Shown here piece by piece: positions 1 to 9,193 of a stretch of 64,000 bases of DNA. A program made the translations under genes and the position numbers. Positions within the stretch are counted from its first letter, which is position 1. The number at the start of each line of letters is the position of its first letter. Origin of the DNA: Limosilactobacillus caccae (lineage in GTDB: Bacteria > Bacillota > Bacilli > Lactobacillales > Lactobacillaceae); the NCBI RefSeq assembly GCF_900156885.1, contig NZ_FTOY01000008.1, positions 62,001 to 126,000 of the forward strand, given 5' to 3'. Under the pieces are notes generated by a model, which was not told the DNA's origin, ran no database searches, and saw nothing but the letters and a program-made list of their open reading frames with translations.

Positions 1-1049
1 TGACGGTTTTAAGCTATCCAGAAGCCGTTGAAAATGAAGTTACTAACCATACCAGCATCGGGATTGCCGGCGCGCATGGGAAGACCAGTACGACAGCCTT
101 GCTTTCCCATGTTTTAGCAGCGGTTGAACCGACCAGTTTCTTGATTGGTGACGGGGTTGGTAAGGGTAATGATAATGATCGCTTCTTCGTCTTTGAAGCC
201 GATGAATACCGCGACCACTTCCTCGCCTACCATCCTGACTATGCGATTATGACTAATATTGACTTTGACCACCCGGACTACTTTAATGACATTGATGATG
301 TTCGTGACTCGTTTGCGACTTACGGTAAACAGGTTAAGCGGGCAATCTTTGCCTGGGGGGATGACCCTAACTTGCGGCAGTTAAACGTTGATGTTCCGGT
401 TTACTATTACGGGACAAACCCGACTGACGATTTCCGGGCAGAAAACATCCAGCGGACACCGGCAGGGTCGACTTATGATGCCTACTTCCGTGATGAAAAG
501 CTAGGGACCTTCACCATCCACTTGTATGGTGAACACAGCGTCTTAAATAGCTTGGCAGTCTTAGCAGTTGCCTACATGGAACACATTGACATGGCTGAAA
601 TTAAGAAGGAATTAGCTAATTTTACTGGTGTAAAACGCCGCTTTAGCGAGACGGATGTGGCGGATGCGACGATTATTGACGACTATGCCCACCACCCACA
701 AGAAATTAAGGCAACAATTGATGCCGCCCGGCAAAAATACCCTGACCGGCAAATCATTACGGTCTTCCAGCCCCATACTTATTCTCGGTTGGCGGCCTAC
801 CTTGAGGGCTTTGCTAAGTCTTTGAGTCGTGCGGATAAGACCTTTGTTACGCCGATCTTTGGCTCAATCCGGGAAAATGCGGGAAATGTTTCTAGTGCCG
901 ACCTTGAACAACGGATTCCCGGTAGTGAAGGAATTGATATGGATTCAATGGATAAATTGTTGCAATTCCACAATGCCGTCGTTGTCTTCATGGGTGCTGG
1001 CGACATTGAGAAGTATGAAGATAAGTACAAAGAATTATTAAATAATTAG
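1..1049 (+). CDS. murC: UDP-N-acetylmuramate--L-alanine ligase, 5' end outside window
   Basis: Cytoplasmic Mur ligase that adds L-alanine to UDP-MurNAc using ATP, the first step of the peptidoglycan stem peptide. The reading frame is open from base 3 and the start codon lies upstream of the window. The ATP-binding P-loop is visible as [10 protein letters not shown] at about bases 69-98. It is followed by the central-domain segment [10 protein letters not shown] and the motif [11 protein letters not shown], then the C-terminal domain junction RRFSE and [10 protein letters not shown], all typical of MurC. About 349 codons are present, so only the N-terminal Rossmann domain is missing. No terminator is obvious in the 88 bp before the next gene. 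Confidence 0.95.
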   Translation, partial: TVLSYPEAVENEVTNHTSIGIAGAHGKTSTTALLSHVLAAVEPTSFLIGDGVGKGNDNDRFFVFEADEYRDHFLAYHPDYAIMTNIDFDHPDYFNDIDDVRDSFATYGKQVKRAIFAWGDDPNLRQLNVDVPVYYYGTNPTDDFRAENIQRTPAGSTYDAYFRDEKLGTFTIHLYGEHSVLNSLAVLAVAYMEHIDMAEIKKELANFTGVKRRFSETDVADATIIDDYAHHPQEIKATIDAARQKYPDRQIITVFQPHTYSRLAAYLEGFAKSLSRADKTFVTPIFGSIRENAGNVSSADLEQRIPGSEGIDMDSMDKLLQFHNAVVVFMGAGDIEKYEDKYKELLNN

Positions 1050-1137
1050 CTTAATACTTGAACGAGATGGTGGCCTTTGCTACCATTTTGATAATTAGTC
1101 AAATAAAGTCAAATTGAAATAGAAAGAAGGAGCTTTG

Positions 1138-1851
1138 ATGAATAACTTCTCACAAGAACCTGGTCGCCGGGTTGTTACCGATGCGACTGGTTTGAATAGC
1201 TTTTTGACCCGAATGTATGGAAATATGACCCTCGCGGTGCTAGTTTCCGCATTCAGTGCCTACCTGACAATGGGGGTCTTTCGTAACGCCGTTTTCGGCT
1301 TTTTCGGTGCCCATCCGGCAATGGTGTGGATAATCCTCTTGTTGCCAATCGCCTTGTCAATGGGTGTTAGCTTTAGTGCTACCCGTAACCCGGTCGGCAG
1401 TTTTATCATGTTGATGCTGGTGGCGATTATCTACGGGGTTGAATTTGCAATCATCGCCGGAGTATACTCTGGCGCAAGCATTGCGTCGGCCTTCGTTTCA
1501 TCTGCGGCTGTTTTTGTAACGATGGCGCTGTACGGGACCTTTACTAAGCGTGACTTGAGTACTTTTGGTTCGCACGCCACTGCGGCATTAATTGCCTTGA
1601 TGATCGCTTACTTCATCAACATGTTCTTAAAGAGCCCCGCAATTGCTTACATCTTCTCATTCATCGCCGTTATTATCTTTACTGTTTTGACGGCATGGGA
1701 TGCCCAAAAGATGAAGCAGATTTACCTAAATTATGGGGACCAGGTTTCCGTTACCGGGTTAGCAGTGTTAGGGGCATTGCAACTGTACTTAGACTTTGTA
1801 AACCTCTTTATCTCACTTCTCCAGATATTTGGAATGAGTGAACGCAACTAA
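1138..1851 (+). CDS. Bax inhibitor-1 / YbhL-family membrane protein
   Basis: A 237-residue integral membrane protein with about seven hydrophobic segments and a polar N-terminus (NNFSQEPGRR), the pattern of the bacterial BI-1/YccA/YetJ family. Some family members, such as YetJ of B. subtilis, are pH-gated calcium leak channels; that role here is family-based inference. The C-terminal helix carries acidic residues (TAWDAQKMK and LYLDFVNLF) of the kind that form the Asp sensor. ATG 1138 is chosen over the in-frame TTG at 1135 because GAAGGAG ends 5 nt before it. The gene stands alone between murC and polA and is closed by a terminator. Confidence 0.88.
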   Translation: MNNFSQEPGRRVVTDATGLNSFLTRMYGNMTLAVLVSAFSAYLTMGVFRNAVFGFFGAHPAMVWIILLLPIALSMGVSFSATRNPVGSFIMLMLVAIIYGVEFAIIAGVYSGASIASAFVSSAAVFVTMALYGTFTKRDLSTFGSHATAALIALMIAYFINMFLKSPAIAYIFSFIAVIIFTVLTAWDAQKMKQIYLNYGDQVSVTGLAVLGALQLYLDFVNLFISLLQIFGMSERN

Positions 1852-1860
1852 TTAAGATAA

Positions 1861-1896
1861 AGTTCAGTGTGAACGCAACTCACGCTGAACTTTTTT
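1861..1896 (+). terminator. Rho-independent terminator after the BI-1 family gene
   Basis: A 12-bp stem (1861-1872 with 1880-1891, one G-T pair) around a 7-nt loop is followed by six T residues, 10 nt after the stop codon. Confidence 0.9.
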
Positions 1897-1974
1897 ATTA
1901 CCTCCAAAAGGATCCTTATTCGACAATTATCGCTTAATTCTTTAGTCAAGAAGCTAAACCATCATTGGATTCTT

Positions 1975-1983
1975 TGGTACAAT
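1975..1983 (+). promoter_or_regulatory. Extended -10 promoter for the polA operon
   Basis: TGGTACAAT matches an extended -10 element (TG-N-TATAAT type) 31 bp before the polA start. No good -35 box is seen, which is usual for extended -10 promoters. Confidence 0.5.
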
Positions 1984-2013
1984 TACTATTAGCGATAGAA
2001 GGGCGGGAATTAA

Positions 2014-4674
2014 ATGACAAAGCAATTACTCTTAATCGACGGAAACAGTATTGTATTCCGCGCATTTTTTGCAATGCATAATCAAATTGATAAGTTTACT
2101 AACAAGGACGGCTTACACACGGCGGCAATTTATGGCTTTAAGCTGATGCTCGACCACGTCCTTGAAAACTTTAAACCAGATGCCGGCCTGGTTGCCTTTG
2201 ATGCCGGCAAAGTTACCTTCCGGACAAAAATGTATGATGACTACAAGGGTGGCCGCAGCAAGACCCCGAGTGAGCTGACCGAGCAATTCCCCTATGTTCG
2301 GCAACTAGTGAAAGATTCCGGGCTCCATAGCTACGAGCTGGCAAATTATGAGGCCGATGACATTATCGGGACCCTGGCGAAGCAAGCCGATGAGGCGGGC
2401 TACAAGACCCTGATTGTAACGGGGGACCGTGATTTAACCCAGCTTGCCAGTGAAAACACGACCGTTGCAGTGACCCACAAGGGGGTAACTGATACGGAGC
2501 ACTACACACCAGCGCATGTCGAAGAAAAACTCGGAATTACCCCGACGCAGATTATTGATATGAAGGCGTTGATGGGGGATACTTCTGATAATTATCCAGG
2601 GGTCACCAAGATTGGTGAGAAGACAGCAATCAAGCTGGTAAAGCAGTTTGGTTCAATTGAAAATCTGTATGATAACATTGATGACCTGAAGAAGAGCAAG
2701 ATGAAGGAACACCTGGTGGAAGAAGAGGCAATTGCGCGCCAATGTAAGACTCTCGCCACGATCCTTCGTGACGCCCCGCTAGAGATTGGGCTGCAAGACC
2801 TTACCTACAAGGGCCCGCAGACGGAAGACCTAGTTAAGTTCTATCAGGAAATGGATTTTAACTCCTTCTTAAAGAAGATGGACGTTGACGCTGGAGATGA
2901 CAGTGAAACGATTACGCCAATTAATTACACTGTCTTAACTGCGGCCAACCTTGACGCGGTTAGTACCCTCAAAGGAGAGGTTAGCTTTTACTTAGAAATG
3001 CCAGAAGCAAATTATCACACCTCTCCATTTGCGGGCTTCGTTATCGGGGCCGGGGACCAATGGTTTGTCAGCCGCGATGTTGAGCTTTTGAAGCAGGCAC
3101 CGCTAATGTCCTTACTGACGGGCTCGACCATTAAGAAGAATGTCTTTAATGCTAAGGCGCAGATTGTTGGTTTAAATCGTTTAGGCATTAAGCTAACACC
3201 AATTAACTTTGACCTCCTGCTGGCCTCCTACCTATTAAACACTAATGATAATAGCAATGACCTTGGCCAGGTTGCCCACGAGCACGACTATGATGATGTG
3301 CTAACTGATGAGGAAGTCTATGGCAAGGGGGTTAAACGCGCTGTCCCCGAAGATGACCAGACCTTTTTCACCCACTTAGCTAATAAAGCCCGGGCAATTG
3401 AGCAGTTACGAAAGGCATTGTTTGCTAAACTAGACGACAACAAGCAGACCCCGCTATATACTGACATTGAGCTTCCACTAACGCGGGTCTTAGCACAGAT
3501 GGAAATTACCGGGGTGCATGTCGATGCGCAGACCCTCAAAGAAATGGGGAGCAAGCTAACGGAGCGCCTAGCTGAAATTGAGGCGCAGATCTACCAAGAA
3601 GCCGGTGAAGAATTTAACATCAATTCGACCAAGCAGCTTGGCCATATCCTTTTTGAAAAATTGAAGTTGCCCGTAATTAAGAAGACCAAGACTGGCTATT
3701 CAACAGCAGTTGATGTGCTGGAGAAGTTAGCGGACCGGTCGCCAATCGTTGAGCAAATTTTAGAATACCGGCAGATTGCCAAACTCCAGTCGACTTACAT
3801 TACCGGCTTGCTCAAGGTGATCCACTCAAGTGACCAAAAGATCCACACCCGTTACCTGCAAACGTTAACCCAGACTGGCCGGCTCTCCTCAGTTGACCCT
3901 AACTTGCAAAATATCCCGGTCCGCTTGCCGGAAGGGCGGCAAATCCGCCGGGCATTTGTCCCTAGTCATGAAGGCTGGCAGATCTTTTCATCGGATTATT
4001 CCCAGGTTGAACTACGGGTGCTTGCCCACATCACTGGTGATAAGAACTTGCAGGAAGATTTTAAAAACGGTGAAGATATCCATGCTAGTACAGCGCGGCG
4101 GATCTTCCACCTCGGACCTGATGAAGAGATTGACCGGAACATGCGGCGCCGGGCGAAGGCGGTTAACTTCGGAATTGTTTACGGGATTAGTGACTATGGC
4201 TTAGCACAGCGGATCCACGTTAGCCGTGCCGAGGCGCACGAGTTTATCCAAAATTACTTCCATGAATTCCCCGGGGTAAAGAAGTACATCAATGACACGA
4301 TTGAATTTGCCCGGGAAAATGGTTATGTGGAAACAATTACCCATCGTCGCCGCTACTTGCCAGATATCCACGCGAAGAGTTTTAGCCGGCGGTCATTTGC
4401 CGAGCGGACGGCAATGAACACCCCAATTCAGGGAAGTGCTGCCGATATTATCAAGATTGCGATGATCCGGATGCAAGATGAGCTGACTAAGCAGGGGCTT
4501 AAGGCCAAAATGTTATTACAAATTCACGACGAACTTGTCTTTGAAGCACCAAAAGAGGAAATTCCAACCCTCCTAAAGTTAGTCCCTGCTGTAATGGATT
4601 CTGCCGTCAAGCTGGACGTACCATTGAAAGTCGACAGCAAGTTTGGTGATACCTGGTACGACCTAAAAAAATAG
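2014..4674 (+). CDS. polA: DNA polymerase I
   Basis: Repair and Okazaki-fragment polymerase of 886 residues, the usual length. Domains in order: 5' nuclease (about 1-290, with the metal-binding region around EADDIIGTLA and GDTSDNYPG), a 3'-5' exonuclease-like domain (about 300-470), and the polymerase domain. Polymerase motif A DYSQVELR lies near residue 660, motif B RRRAKAVNFGIVYG near 712, and motif C QIHDELVFE near 835. Where E. coli has the exonuclease motif FDTET, this protein reads FYLEMPEANYH, so the catalytic Asp is missing and proofreading is probably absent, as in other Bacillus-type enzymes. It is followed 12 bp later by mutM, suggesting one repair operon. Confidence 0.97.
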   Translation: MTKQLLLIDGNSIVFRAFFAMHNQIDKFTNKDGLHTAAIYGFKLMLDHVLENFKPDAGLVAFDAGKVTFRTKMYDDYKGGRSKTPSELTEQFPYVRQLVKDSGLHSYELANYEADDIIGTLAKQADEAGYKTLIVTGDRDLTQLASENTTVAVTHKGVTDTEHYTPAHVEEKLGITPTQIIDMKALMGDTSDNYPGVTKIGEKTAIKLVKQFGSIENLYDNIDDLKKSKMKEHLVEEEAIARQCKTLATILRDAPLEIGLQDLTYKGPQTEDLVKFYQEMDFNSFLKKMDVDAGDDSETITPINYTVLTAANLDAVSTLKGEVSFYLEMPEANYHTSPFAGFVIGAGDQWFVSRDVELLKQAPLMSLLTGSTIKKNVFNAKAQIVGLNRLGIKLTPINFDLLLASYLLNTNDNSNDLGQVAHEHDYDDVLTDEEVYGKGVKRAVPEDDQTFFTHLANKARAIEQLRKALFAKLDDNKQTPLYTDIELPLTRVLAQMEITGVHVDAQTLKEMGSKLTERLAEIEAQIYQEAGEEFNINSTKQLGHILFEKLKLPVIKKTKTGYSTAVDVLEKLADRSPIVEQILEYRQIAKLQSTYITGLLKVIHSSDQKIHTRYLQTLTQTGRLSSVDPNLQNIPVRLPEGRQIRRAFVPSHEGWQIFSSDYSQVELRVLAHITGDKNLQEDFKNGEDIHASTARRIFHLGPDEEIDRNMRRRAKAVNFGIVYGISDYGLAQRIHVSRAEAHEFIQNYFHEFPGVKKYINDTIEFARENGYVETITHRRRYLPDIHAKSFSRRSFAERTAMNTPIQGSAADIIKIAMIRMQDELTKQGLKAKMLLQIHDELVFEAPKEEIPTLLKLVPAVMDSAVKLDVPLKVDSKFGDTWYDLKK

Positions 4675-4686
4675 GAGGAATTTTTC

Positions 4687-5520
4687 ATGCCAGAACTACC
4701 AGAAGTTGAGACTGTCCGGCGGGGCTTGATGCGCATTGCCGCCGGAAGAAAAATTACCGGCATTGATGTGTATTACGGCAAGACGATCACCAATGATGTT
4801 GAAGAATTTAAACAAGCATTGGTCGGGCAGACAATTGAAAAAATTGACCGGCGGGGGAAGTATCTGTTATTTCGCTTTAGCAATGATTTAACGATGGTTT
4901 CGCACTTGCGAATGGAAGGAAAGTACTTTAACCAGCCGAATGGTGGCCCGATTGATAAGCATACCCACGTCGTTTTTCACTTTACTGACGGGACGGAGCT
5001 TTGTTATCATGATACCCGCAAGTTTGGTCGAATGACCCTGGTGAAGACCGGGGATGAAATGATGGTGGGCGGATTAAAGACAATTGGCCCGGAACCGACT
5101 AATGAAGCGTTTAAGCTGGAATTCTTTAACCATGAACTAAAAAGGAGTCGGGGAAAGATAAAGCCATTCCTACTCAACCAGAAGCATGTTGCTGGTCTTG
5201 GCAACATCTACGTTGATGAAGTCTTGTGGCAGACAAAAATTAATCCGGAACAGCCAGCTAATACGTTGACTGATGAACAAATTGCCCGCCTACGTGAGAA
5301 TATTATCAATGAATTGGCGACCGCGATTAAGTACAAGGGCACGACTGTTCATAGTTTTACCAACGCTTTTGGCGATGCCGGCGCATTCCAGAAACGACTA
5401 AATGCTTATGGCCATGCGGGGGATAAGTGCCCGCGCTGTGGTACTAAAATGGTTAAGATTAAAGTAGCAGAGCGGGGAACGACTTTTTGCCCGCACTGTC
5501 AAGAATTGAAAGAAGAGTAG
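4687..5520 (+). CDS. mutM: Formamidopyrimidine-DNA glycosylase (Fpg/MutM)
   Basis: Base-excision repair glycosylase/AP lyase that removes 8-oxoguanine and ring-opened purines. The protein begins with PELPEVETVRRGL; the N-terminal Pro (after Met removal) and the following Glu are the catalytic residues. The C-terminus has a zinc finger of the form CPRC-X16-CPHC. Length is 277 residues, as usual. A clear RBS (TAGGAGGA) precedes ATG 4687. The coaE start follows 2 bp after its stop, so the two genes are translationally close, and the order polA-mutM-coaE is conserved in lactic acid bacteria. Confidence 0.97.
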   Translation: MPELPEVETVRRGLMRIAAGRKITGIDVYYGKTITNDVEEFKQALVGQTIEKIDRRGKYLLFRFSNDLTMVSHLRMEGKYFNQPNGGPIDKHTHVVFHFTDGTELCYHDTRKFGRMTLVKTGDEMMVGGLKTIGPEPTNEAFKLEFFNHELKRSRGKIKPFLLNQKHVAGLGNIYVDEVLWQTKINPEQPANTLTDEQIARLRENIINELATAIKYKGTTVHSFTNAFGDAGAFQKRLNAYGHAGDKCPRCGTKMVKIKVAERGTTFCPHCQELKEE

Positions 5521-5522
5521 TT

Positions 5523-6122
5523 ATGACAAAATTAATTGGCTTAACTGGTGGAATTGCGACAGGAAAGTCAACGGTTAGCACCATTATTCGGCAAGCAGGG
5601 ATTCCAGTAATTGACGCTGACCAAGTTGCCCGGCAAGTCCAGCTGCCCAACACGGTGGGCTTAACCGAGATTGTTAATGCCTTTGGGCAGCAGGTGTTAT
5701 TAGATAACGGTGAATTGAATCGTCCCGCGCTGGGGAAGATTGTCTTTAATGATCAAAAGGCACGGCAAAAACTGAACGATATTATGCAGCCCTTGATTCG
5801 TGATGAAATTTGGCGGCAGGTAGCAGCATTAAAAAAACAGCACTTACCAGCGATAATCTTGGATGCCCCCTTGCTATTCGAACAGCACTATGATGAGGAC
5901 TGTGACCAAGTAATCGTTGTCTTTACTGACCGGGAAAAGCAGCTCCAACGGCTGATGGCCCGCGATCATTACAGCCAAGACGAGGCCCTTAACCGGATAA
6001 AGGCGCAGCTAAGTTTAGCTGATAAAGAGAAGAAAGCTGATATTTTGATTGATAACAACGGCGATGAGCTTCAGCTGCAAAAACAGGTTGCCAGCTTGAT
6101 TAACAAGTTAAAGAATAATTAA
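5523..6122 (+). CDS. coaE: Dephospho-CoA kinase
   Basis: Catalyses the last step of coenzyme A synthesis, ATP-dependent phosphorylation of the 3'-OH of dephospho-CoA. The start at ATG 5523 gives MTKLIGLTGGIATGKST with the P-loop GGIATGKST at residues 9-17. DADQVARQV and the lid-region segment DAPLLFE are also characteristic. The length of 199 residues fits the family. An upstream in-frame extension into mutM is rejected because it lacks an RBS and precedes the conserved N-terminus. Confidence 0.95.
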   Translation: MTKLIGLTGGIATGKSTVSTIIRQAGIPVIDADQVARQVQLPNTVGLTEIVNAFGQQVLLDNGELNRPALGKIVFNDQKARQKLNDIMQPLIRDEIWRQVAALKKQHLPAIILDAPLLFEQHYDEDCDQVIVVFTDREKQLQRLMARDHYSQDEALNRIKAQLSLADKEKKADILIDNNGDELQLQKQVASLINKLKNN

Positions 6123-6167
6123 TATGGTAAAATAAAGTACTTATATTAAATGAAGGAGGGGAACACA

Positions 6168-6632
6168 TTGCGCTGTCCACATTGTCATAAAAATGGCTCG
6201 CGAGTAGTCGATAGTCGGCCGAGTGAAGATGGTAGTTTTATTCGTCGCCGTCGTGAATGTGTTCACTGTGGTTTTCGCTTTACAACCTTTGAACGGTATG
6301 AAGAGACCCCATTGCTAGTTATTAAAAAAGATGGTACCCGCCAAGAGTTCAGCCGGCAAAAGATCCTTAACGGAATTGTTCGCTCAGCAGAAAAACGCCC
6401 GGTAAGCATGGAGCGGCTGACTAAGATTACGGATAAGGTTGAAAAACAGGTGCGGAGTCTCGGTGAAAGTGAAGTTTCGAGTCAGGTGATCGGTAAGTTT
6501 GTCATGAATGAGCTGAAAAACGTTGACGAAATTGCCTATATTCGGTTTGCTAGTGTTTATCGGCAATTTAAGGATGTCGATGCCTTTATGAATGAACTAG
6601 AGTCAATGATGAAGACGGAACATAAAAAGTAA
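6168..6632 (+). CDS. nrdR: Transcriptional repressor NrdR
   Basis: ATP/dATP-sensing repressor of ribonucleotide reductase genes. The N-terminal zinc ribbon reads RCPHC (residues 2-6) and ECVHCGFRFTTFE, followed by an ATP-cone domain (LLVIKKDGTRQEFSRQKI). I place the start at TTG 6168, because AAGGAGGG (6153-6160) lies 7 nt before it and NrdR proteins begin directly with the CPxC motif. ATG 6150 would sit upstream of that RBS. The protein is 154 residues, the normal size. It precedes dnaB and dnaI, its usual neighbours in Firmicutes. Confidence 0.95.
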   Translation: MRCPHCHKNGSRVVDSRPSEDGSFIRRRRECVHCGFRFTTFERYEETPLLVIKKDGTRQEFSRQKILNGIVRSAEKRPVSMERLTKITDKVEKQVRSLGESEVSSQVIGKFVMNELKNVDEIAYIRFASVYRQFKDVDAFMNELESMMKTEHKK

Positions 6633-6647
6633 GCAGGGGGGATGACA

Positions 6648-8027
6648 ATGGCTGCTTCAACAACATTTGATCCGCAGGCGGGGTACCTTGTTACAGCTAG
6701 TCCGTCATTTGTTAATTTTAGTGATGAGACACTTGCAACCTTTTACCAGCCAATTCTCGGCCCGGCGGCTTTTAGCCTGTTTTACGCGTTGAAAGCCCAA
6801 TTGATCCCCCAACCGACGATTGCTGCCCGGCGGATGCAAAGTGGCTTACTTGCCCAGTTAAATGCCGGCGGACAGCAGGTTAGCCAGGCCCTCCATCGCC
6901 TTGAAGCCGTTGGGTTAGTACAGACATTTTTCCAGCATGATGACCTGGGGGATGTTTATGTTTACCAGCTTCAGTCGACGTTAACCCCTGAGCAGTTTGT
7001 TGATGATAACCTCTTAAGCATCTTGCTTTTAGAGGAGGTTGGTGACCAAGCTTTTACCCAGTTGGTCAGTCGTGGTCGGCAATTCCAGTTGGCCTCAGAG
7101 AATACCCAGCTGAAAAATGTCAGCCACCACTTTTTTGATGAATTCCATGTCGATTCCCGGTCAATCACCGCAACACCACCAGTGATTGCTAACTTGCGCA
7201 AGACTGCCCCGGTGGAGAAAAAGCCAGCAATTGATGAGCAAGTAGCGAGTGATTTTGATTGGCCAGCGTTAAATAGTTTGCTGGCTAACCAGCCGGTCGT
7301 TAAAGAAGACCTAGAGGCGCACCGTGACCTGATTCAAATCGAACACCAGCTATATGGAATTGATGAACCGACAATGAAAAGGCTGATTTTACGGTCGGTT
7401 GATTTGCGCAATAACCATTTTGACGCCAAAAAGTTTAAGCGTGTGGTTGCCTCAACCTATAACATCGTCTATTCATCGACCAAGGACAAGGATAAAGTTG
7501 CAGAAGACAACCGTGACCATGGTCAAGAGCAACCAGGCAATTTGACTGCCCAAGACCGGCAGCTATTAGCGAGTGTCGCTAAGTGGGCGCCAGTTGAGTT
7601 CTTACAGGTATTAAAGGGACAGACGGGCGGTTATGTTACTTCTGGCGAACGCTACCTGTTAACCCGGCTGGTTGAGGAAGAAAAGCTGCCAAACGATGCG
7701 ATCAATGTGTTAACCTGGTACGTCATTGCTGACCAGGGAAAGTCAACCTTGAGTGCAAACTTTGTTGATGCGATTGCCAATAATTGGATTAGGAACAAAG
7801 TCACTGATGCTAAAGGTGCCCTTGTTCAGCTGAAGAGTCATAATAAGCAGGTAAAAGAGCCAAAGCAACGGCAGCCACGCCGGCGTAATAACTGGCGGAA
7901 GACGATTAATGAACCGATGCCAGAGTGGAGTAAAAAAGATAGTAGTGAGCTAACTAAAAAGGCATCAACGCAAGCGGTTGCGAAACTAAAAGAGCGGATT
8001 GCCAAGCGAAAAAAGGAAGCTAACTAA
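6648..8027 (+). CDS. dnaB: Replication initiation and membrane attachment protein DnaB
   Basis: Primosome component of low-GC Gram-positives that, with DnaD and DnaI, helps load the replicative helicase (not the E. coli DnaB helicase). The 459-residue protein has the N-terminal winged-helix-like region (FVNFSDETLATFYQPILG) and a C-terminal DnaD/DnaB2-type domain (LTRLVEEEKLPNDAINVLTWYV), then a basic tail rich in Lys and Arg. ATG 6648 is 6 nt after the GGGGGG ribosome site; ATG 6642 abuts it. The nrdR stop is 15 bp upstream and dnaI follows 14 bp downstream, consistent with co-transcription. Confidence 0.93.
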   Translation: MAASTTFDPQAGYLVTASPSFVNFSDETLATFYQPILGPAAFSLFYALKAQLIPQPTIAARRMQSGLLAQLNAGGQQVSQALHRLEAVGLVQTFFQHDDLGDVYVYQLQSTLTPEQFVDDNLLSILLLEEVGDQAFTQLVSRGRQFQLASENTQLKNVSHHFFDEFHVDSRSITATPPVIANLRKTAPVEKKPAIDEQVASDFDWPALNSLLANQPVVKEDLEAHRDLIQIEHQLYGIDEPTMKRLILRSVDLRNNHFDAKKFKRVVASTYNIVYSSTKDKDKVAEDNRDHGQEQPGNLTAQDRQLLASVAKWAPVEFLQVLKGQTGGYVTSGERYLLTRLVEEEKLPNDAINVLTWYVIADQGKSTLSANFVDAIANNWIRNKVTDAKGALVQLKSHNKQVKEPKQRQPRRRNNWRKTINEPMPEWSKKDSSELTKKASTQAVAKLKERIAKRKKEAN

Positions 8028-8041
8028 AGGAGGTGATAGCG

Positions 8042-8983
8042 ATGCAATCATTGAACAAAACGCTTCAGGAGATGATGCGGGGACAAAACATTGCTGGTGC
8101 CTTGCAAAAGACAATGCAACAGGTCTATCAGGATAAGGATGTCCAGGAATTTTTGACGAGCAATCGTGACCGGTTAACTAAGGATGCCCTTAAACGGGGG
8201 TCATCAAAACTCTATGAATTTTTCCACGAGAAACAGTTAATTGCTCGCGGTGCCGCCTCGGTTGCCCCCGGTTATTCACCACAATTGATAATGAATGCTG
8301 GACAGATTGACGTGACATACGTGCCGACCAAGCAACTGATTGAAAAACAACATCGCCAACATATTCAGCAATTGGTTAAGTCAATTAATATGCCGAAGTT
8401 TATTCGTAATGCCTCCTTTGAAAATTTCTATGCTGATGAGGAGACCGGTACTAGTACCCGGGTTGCGGCAATCAGTGCCGCAATGGATTTTACTGATAAC
8501 TTCCAAGCGGGGCATTTCCAACCTGGCCTATACTTATATGGTAATTTTGGGGTAGGAAAAACTTACTTGCTTGGTGCGATTGCTAACGAGTTGGCGAAGG
8601 GGCAGGGCATCGCCACCACGATGGTTCATTTTCCGAGCTTTGCGGTTGAAATGCGGAATTCAATTAAGGATAACAATACTGGGCAAAAATTGGATGCGGT
8701 AAAGAAGGCCCCAATTTTGATGCTTGATGATATTGGTGCTGATGCGATGTCCACCTGGGTACGGGATGATATCTTAGGTGTAATTCTCGAATACCGGATG
8801 CAAGAAGAACTACCGACTTTCTTTAGTTCTAACTTCTCAATGGATGAATTAGAGCATAACCACCTGGCGATTAATAGCCAGGGAGATAATGAACCCTTGA
8901 AAGCAGCGCGAATTATGGAGCGAATTAAGTTTTTATCTCGTGAGTTGCCGATGACCGGGAAAAATTTACGGGCAAAAGGATAA
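8042..8983 (+). CDS. dnaI: Primosomal protein DnaI (helicase loader)
   Basis: AAA+ ATPase that loads the replicative helicase onto DNA. The 313-residue protein has an N-terminal helicase-binding region, a Walker A motif GNFGVGKTYLL near residue 167 and a Walker B motif ILMLDDIGAD near residue 225, with a sensor region FFSSNFS. ATG 8042 is preceded by a near-perfect anti-SD match (AAAGGAGGTGAT, 8026-8037). In many lactobacilli thrS follows dnaI, but here a promoter and the infC leader come directly after. Confidence 0.95.
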   Translation: MQSLNKTLQEMMRGQNIAGALQKTMQQVYQDKDVQEFLTSNRDRLTKDALKRGSSKLYEFFHEKQLIARGAASVAPGYSPQLIMNAGQIDVTYVPTKQLIEKQHRQHIQQLVKSINMPKFIRNASFENFYADEETGTSTRVAAISAAMDFTDNFQAGHFQPGLYLYGNFGVGKTYLLGAIANELAKGQGIATTMVHFPSFAVEMRNSIKDNNTGQKLDAVKKAPILMLDDIGADAMSTWVRDDILGVILEYRMQEELPTFFSSNFSMDELEHNHLAINSQGDNEPLKAARIMERIKFLSRELPMTGKNLRAKG

Positions 8984-8988
8984 TTGCC

Positions 8989-9017
8989 TTGACATTATAA
9001 AGACAGTTTAGTATGCT
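8989..9017 (+). promoter_or_regulatory. Promoter of the infC-rpmI-rplT operon
   Basis: TTGACA (8989-8994) and TATGCT (9012-9017) are separated by exactly 17 bp. This is one of the best sigma-A matches in the window, and it starts 6 bp after the dnaI stop. Confidence 0.85.
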
Positions 9018-9023
9018 AGTAAA

Positions 9024-9155
9024 CGTTGAAAGAAAAAGCAGAAGCACCCGCTTCTCGCCTAGGTGATTAGGATTGCCGGGCTGACGAGATGAAATATGGT
9101 CAGACATTGATGTCTGTTACTATTAAGCGGGGTGCAATCTGCACCCCGCTTTTTT
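9024..9155 (+). promoter_or_regulatory. infC operon leader with attenuator (L20-leader-like)
   Basis: About 130 nt of leader lie between the promoter and infC. It ends in a perfect 10-bp GC-rich stem (9126-9135 with 9141-9150, 5-nt loop) followed by six T residues, a strong intrinsic terminator placed upstream of the genes. In B. subtilis the same operon is controlled by L20 binding a leader that switches between terminator and antiterminator. That the present leader works the same way is inference from position and layout; I did not derive the L20 pseudoknot. Confidence 0.65.
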
Positions 9156-9193
9156 GCTTGATCTTTCGCTAATAAAATTGGAGGTGCGTTGCC

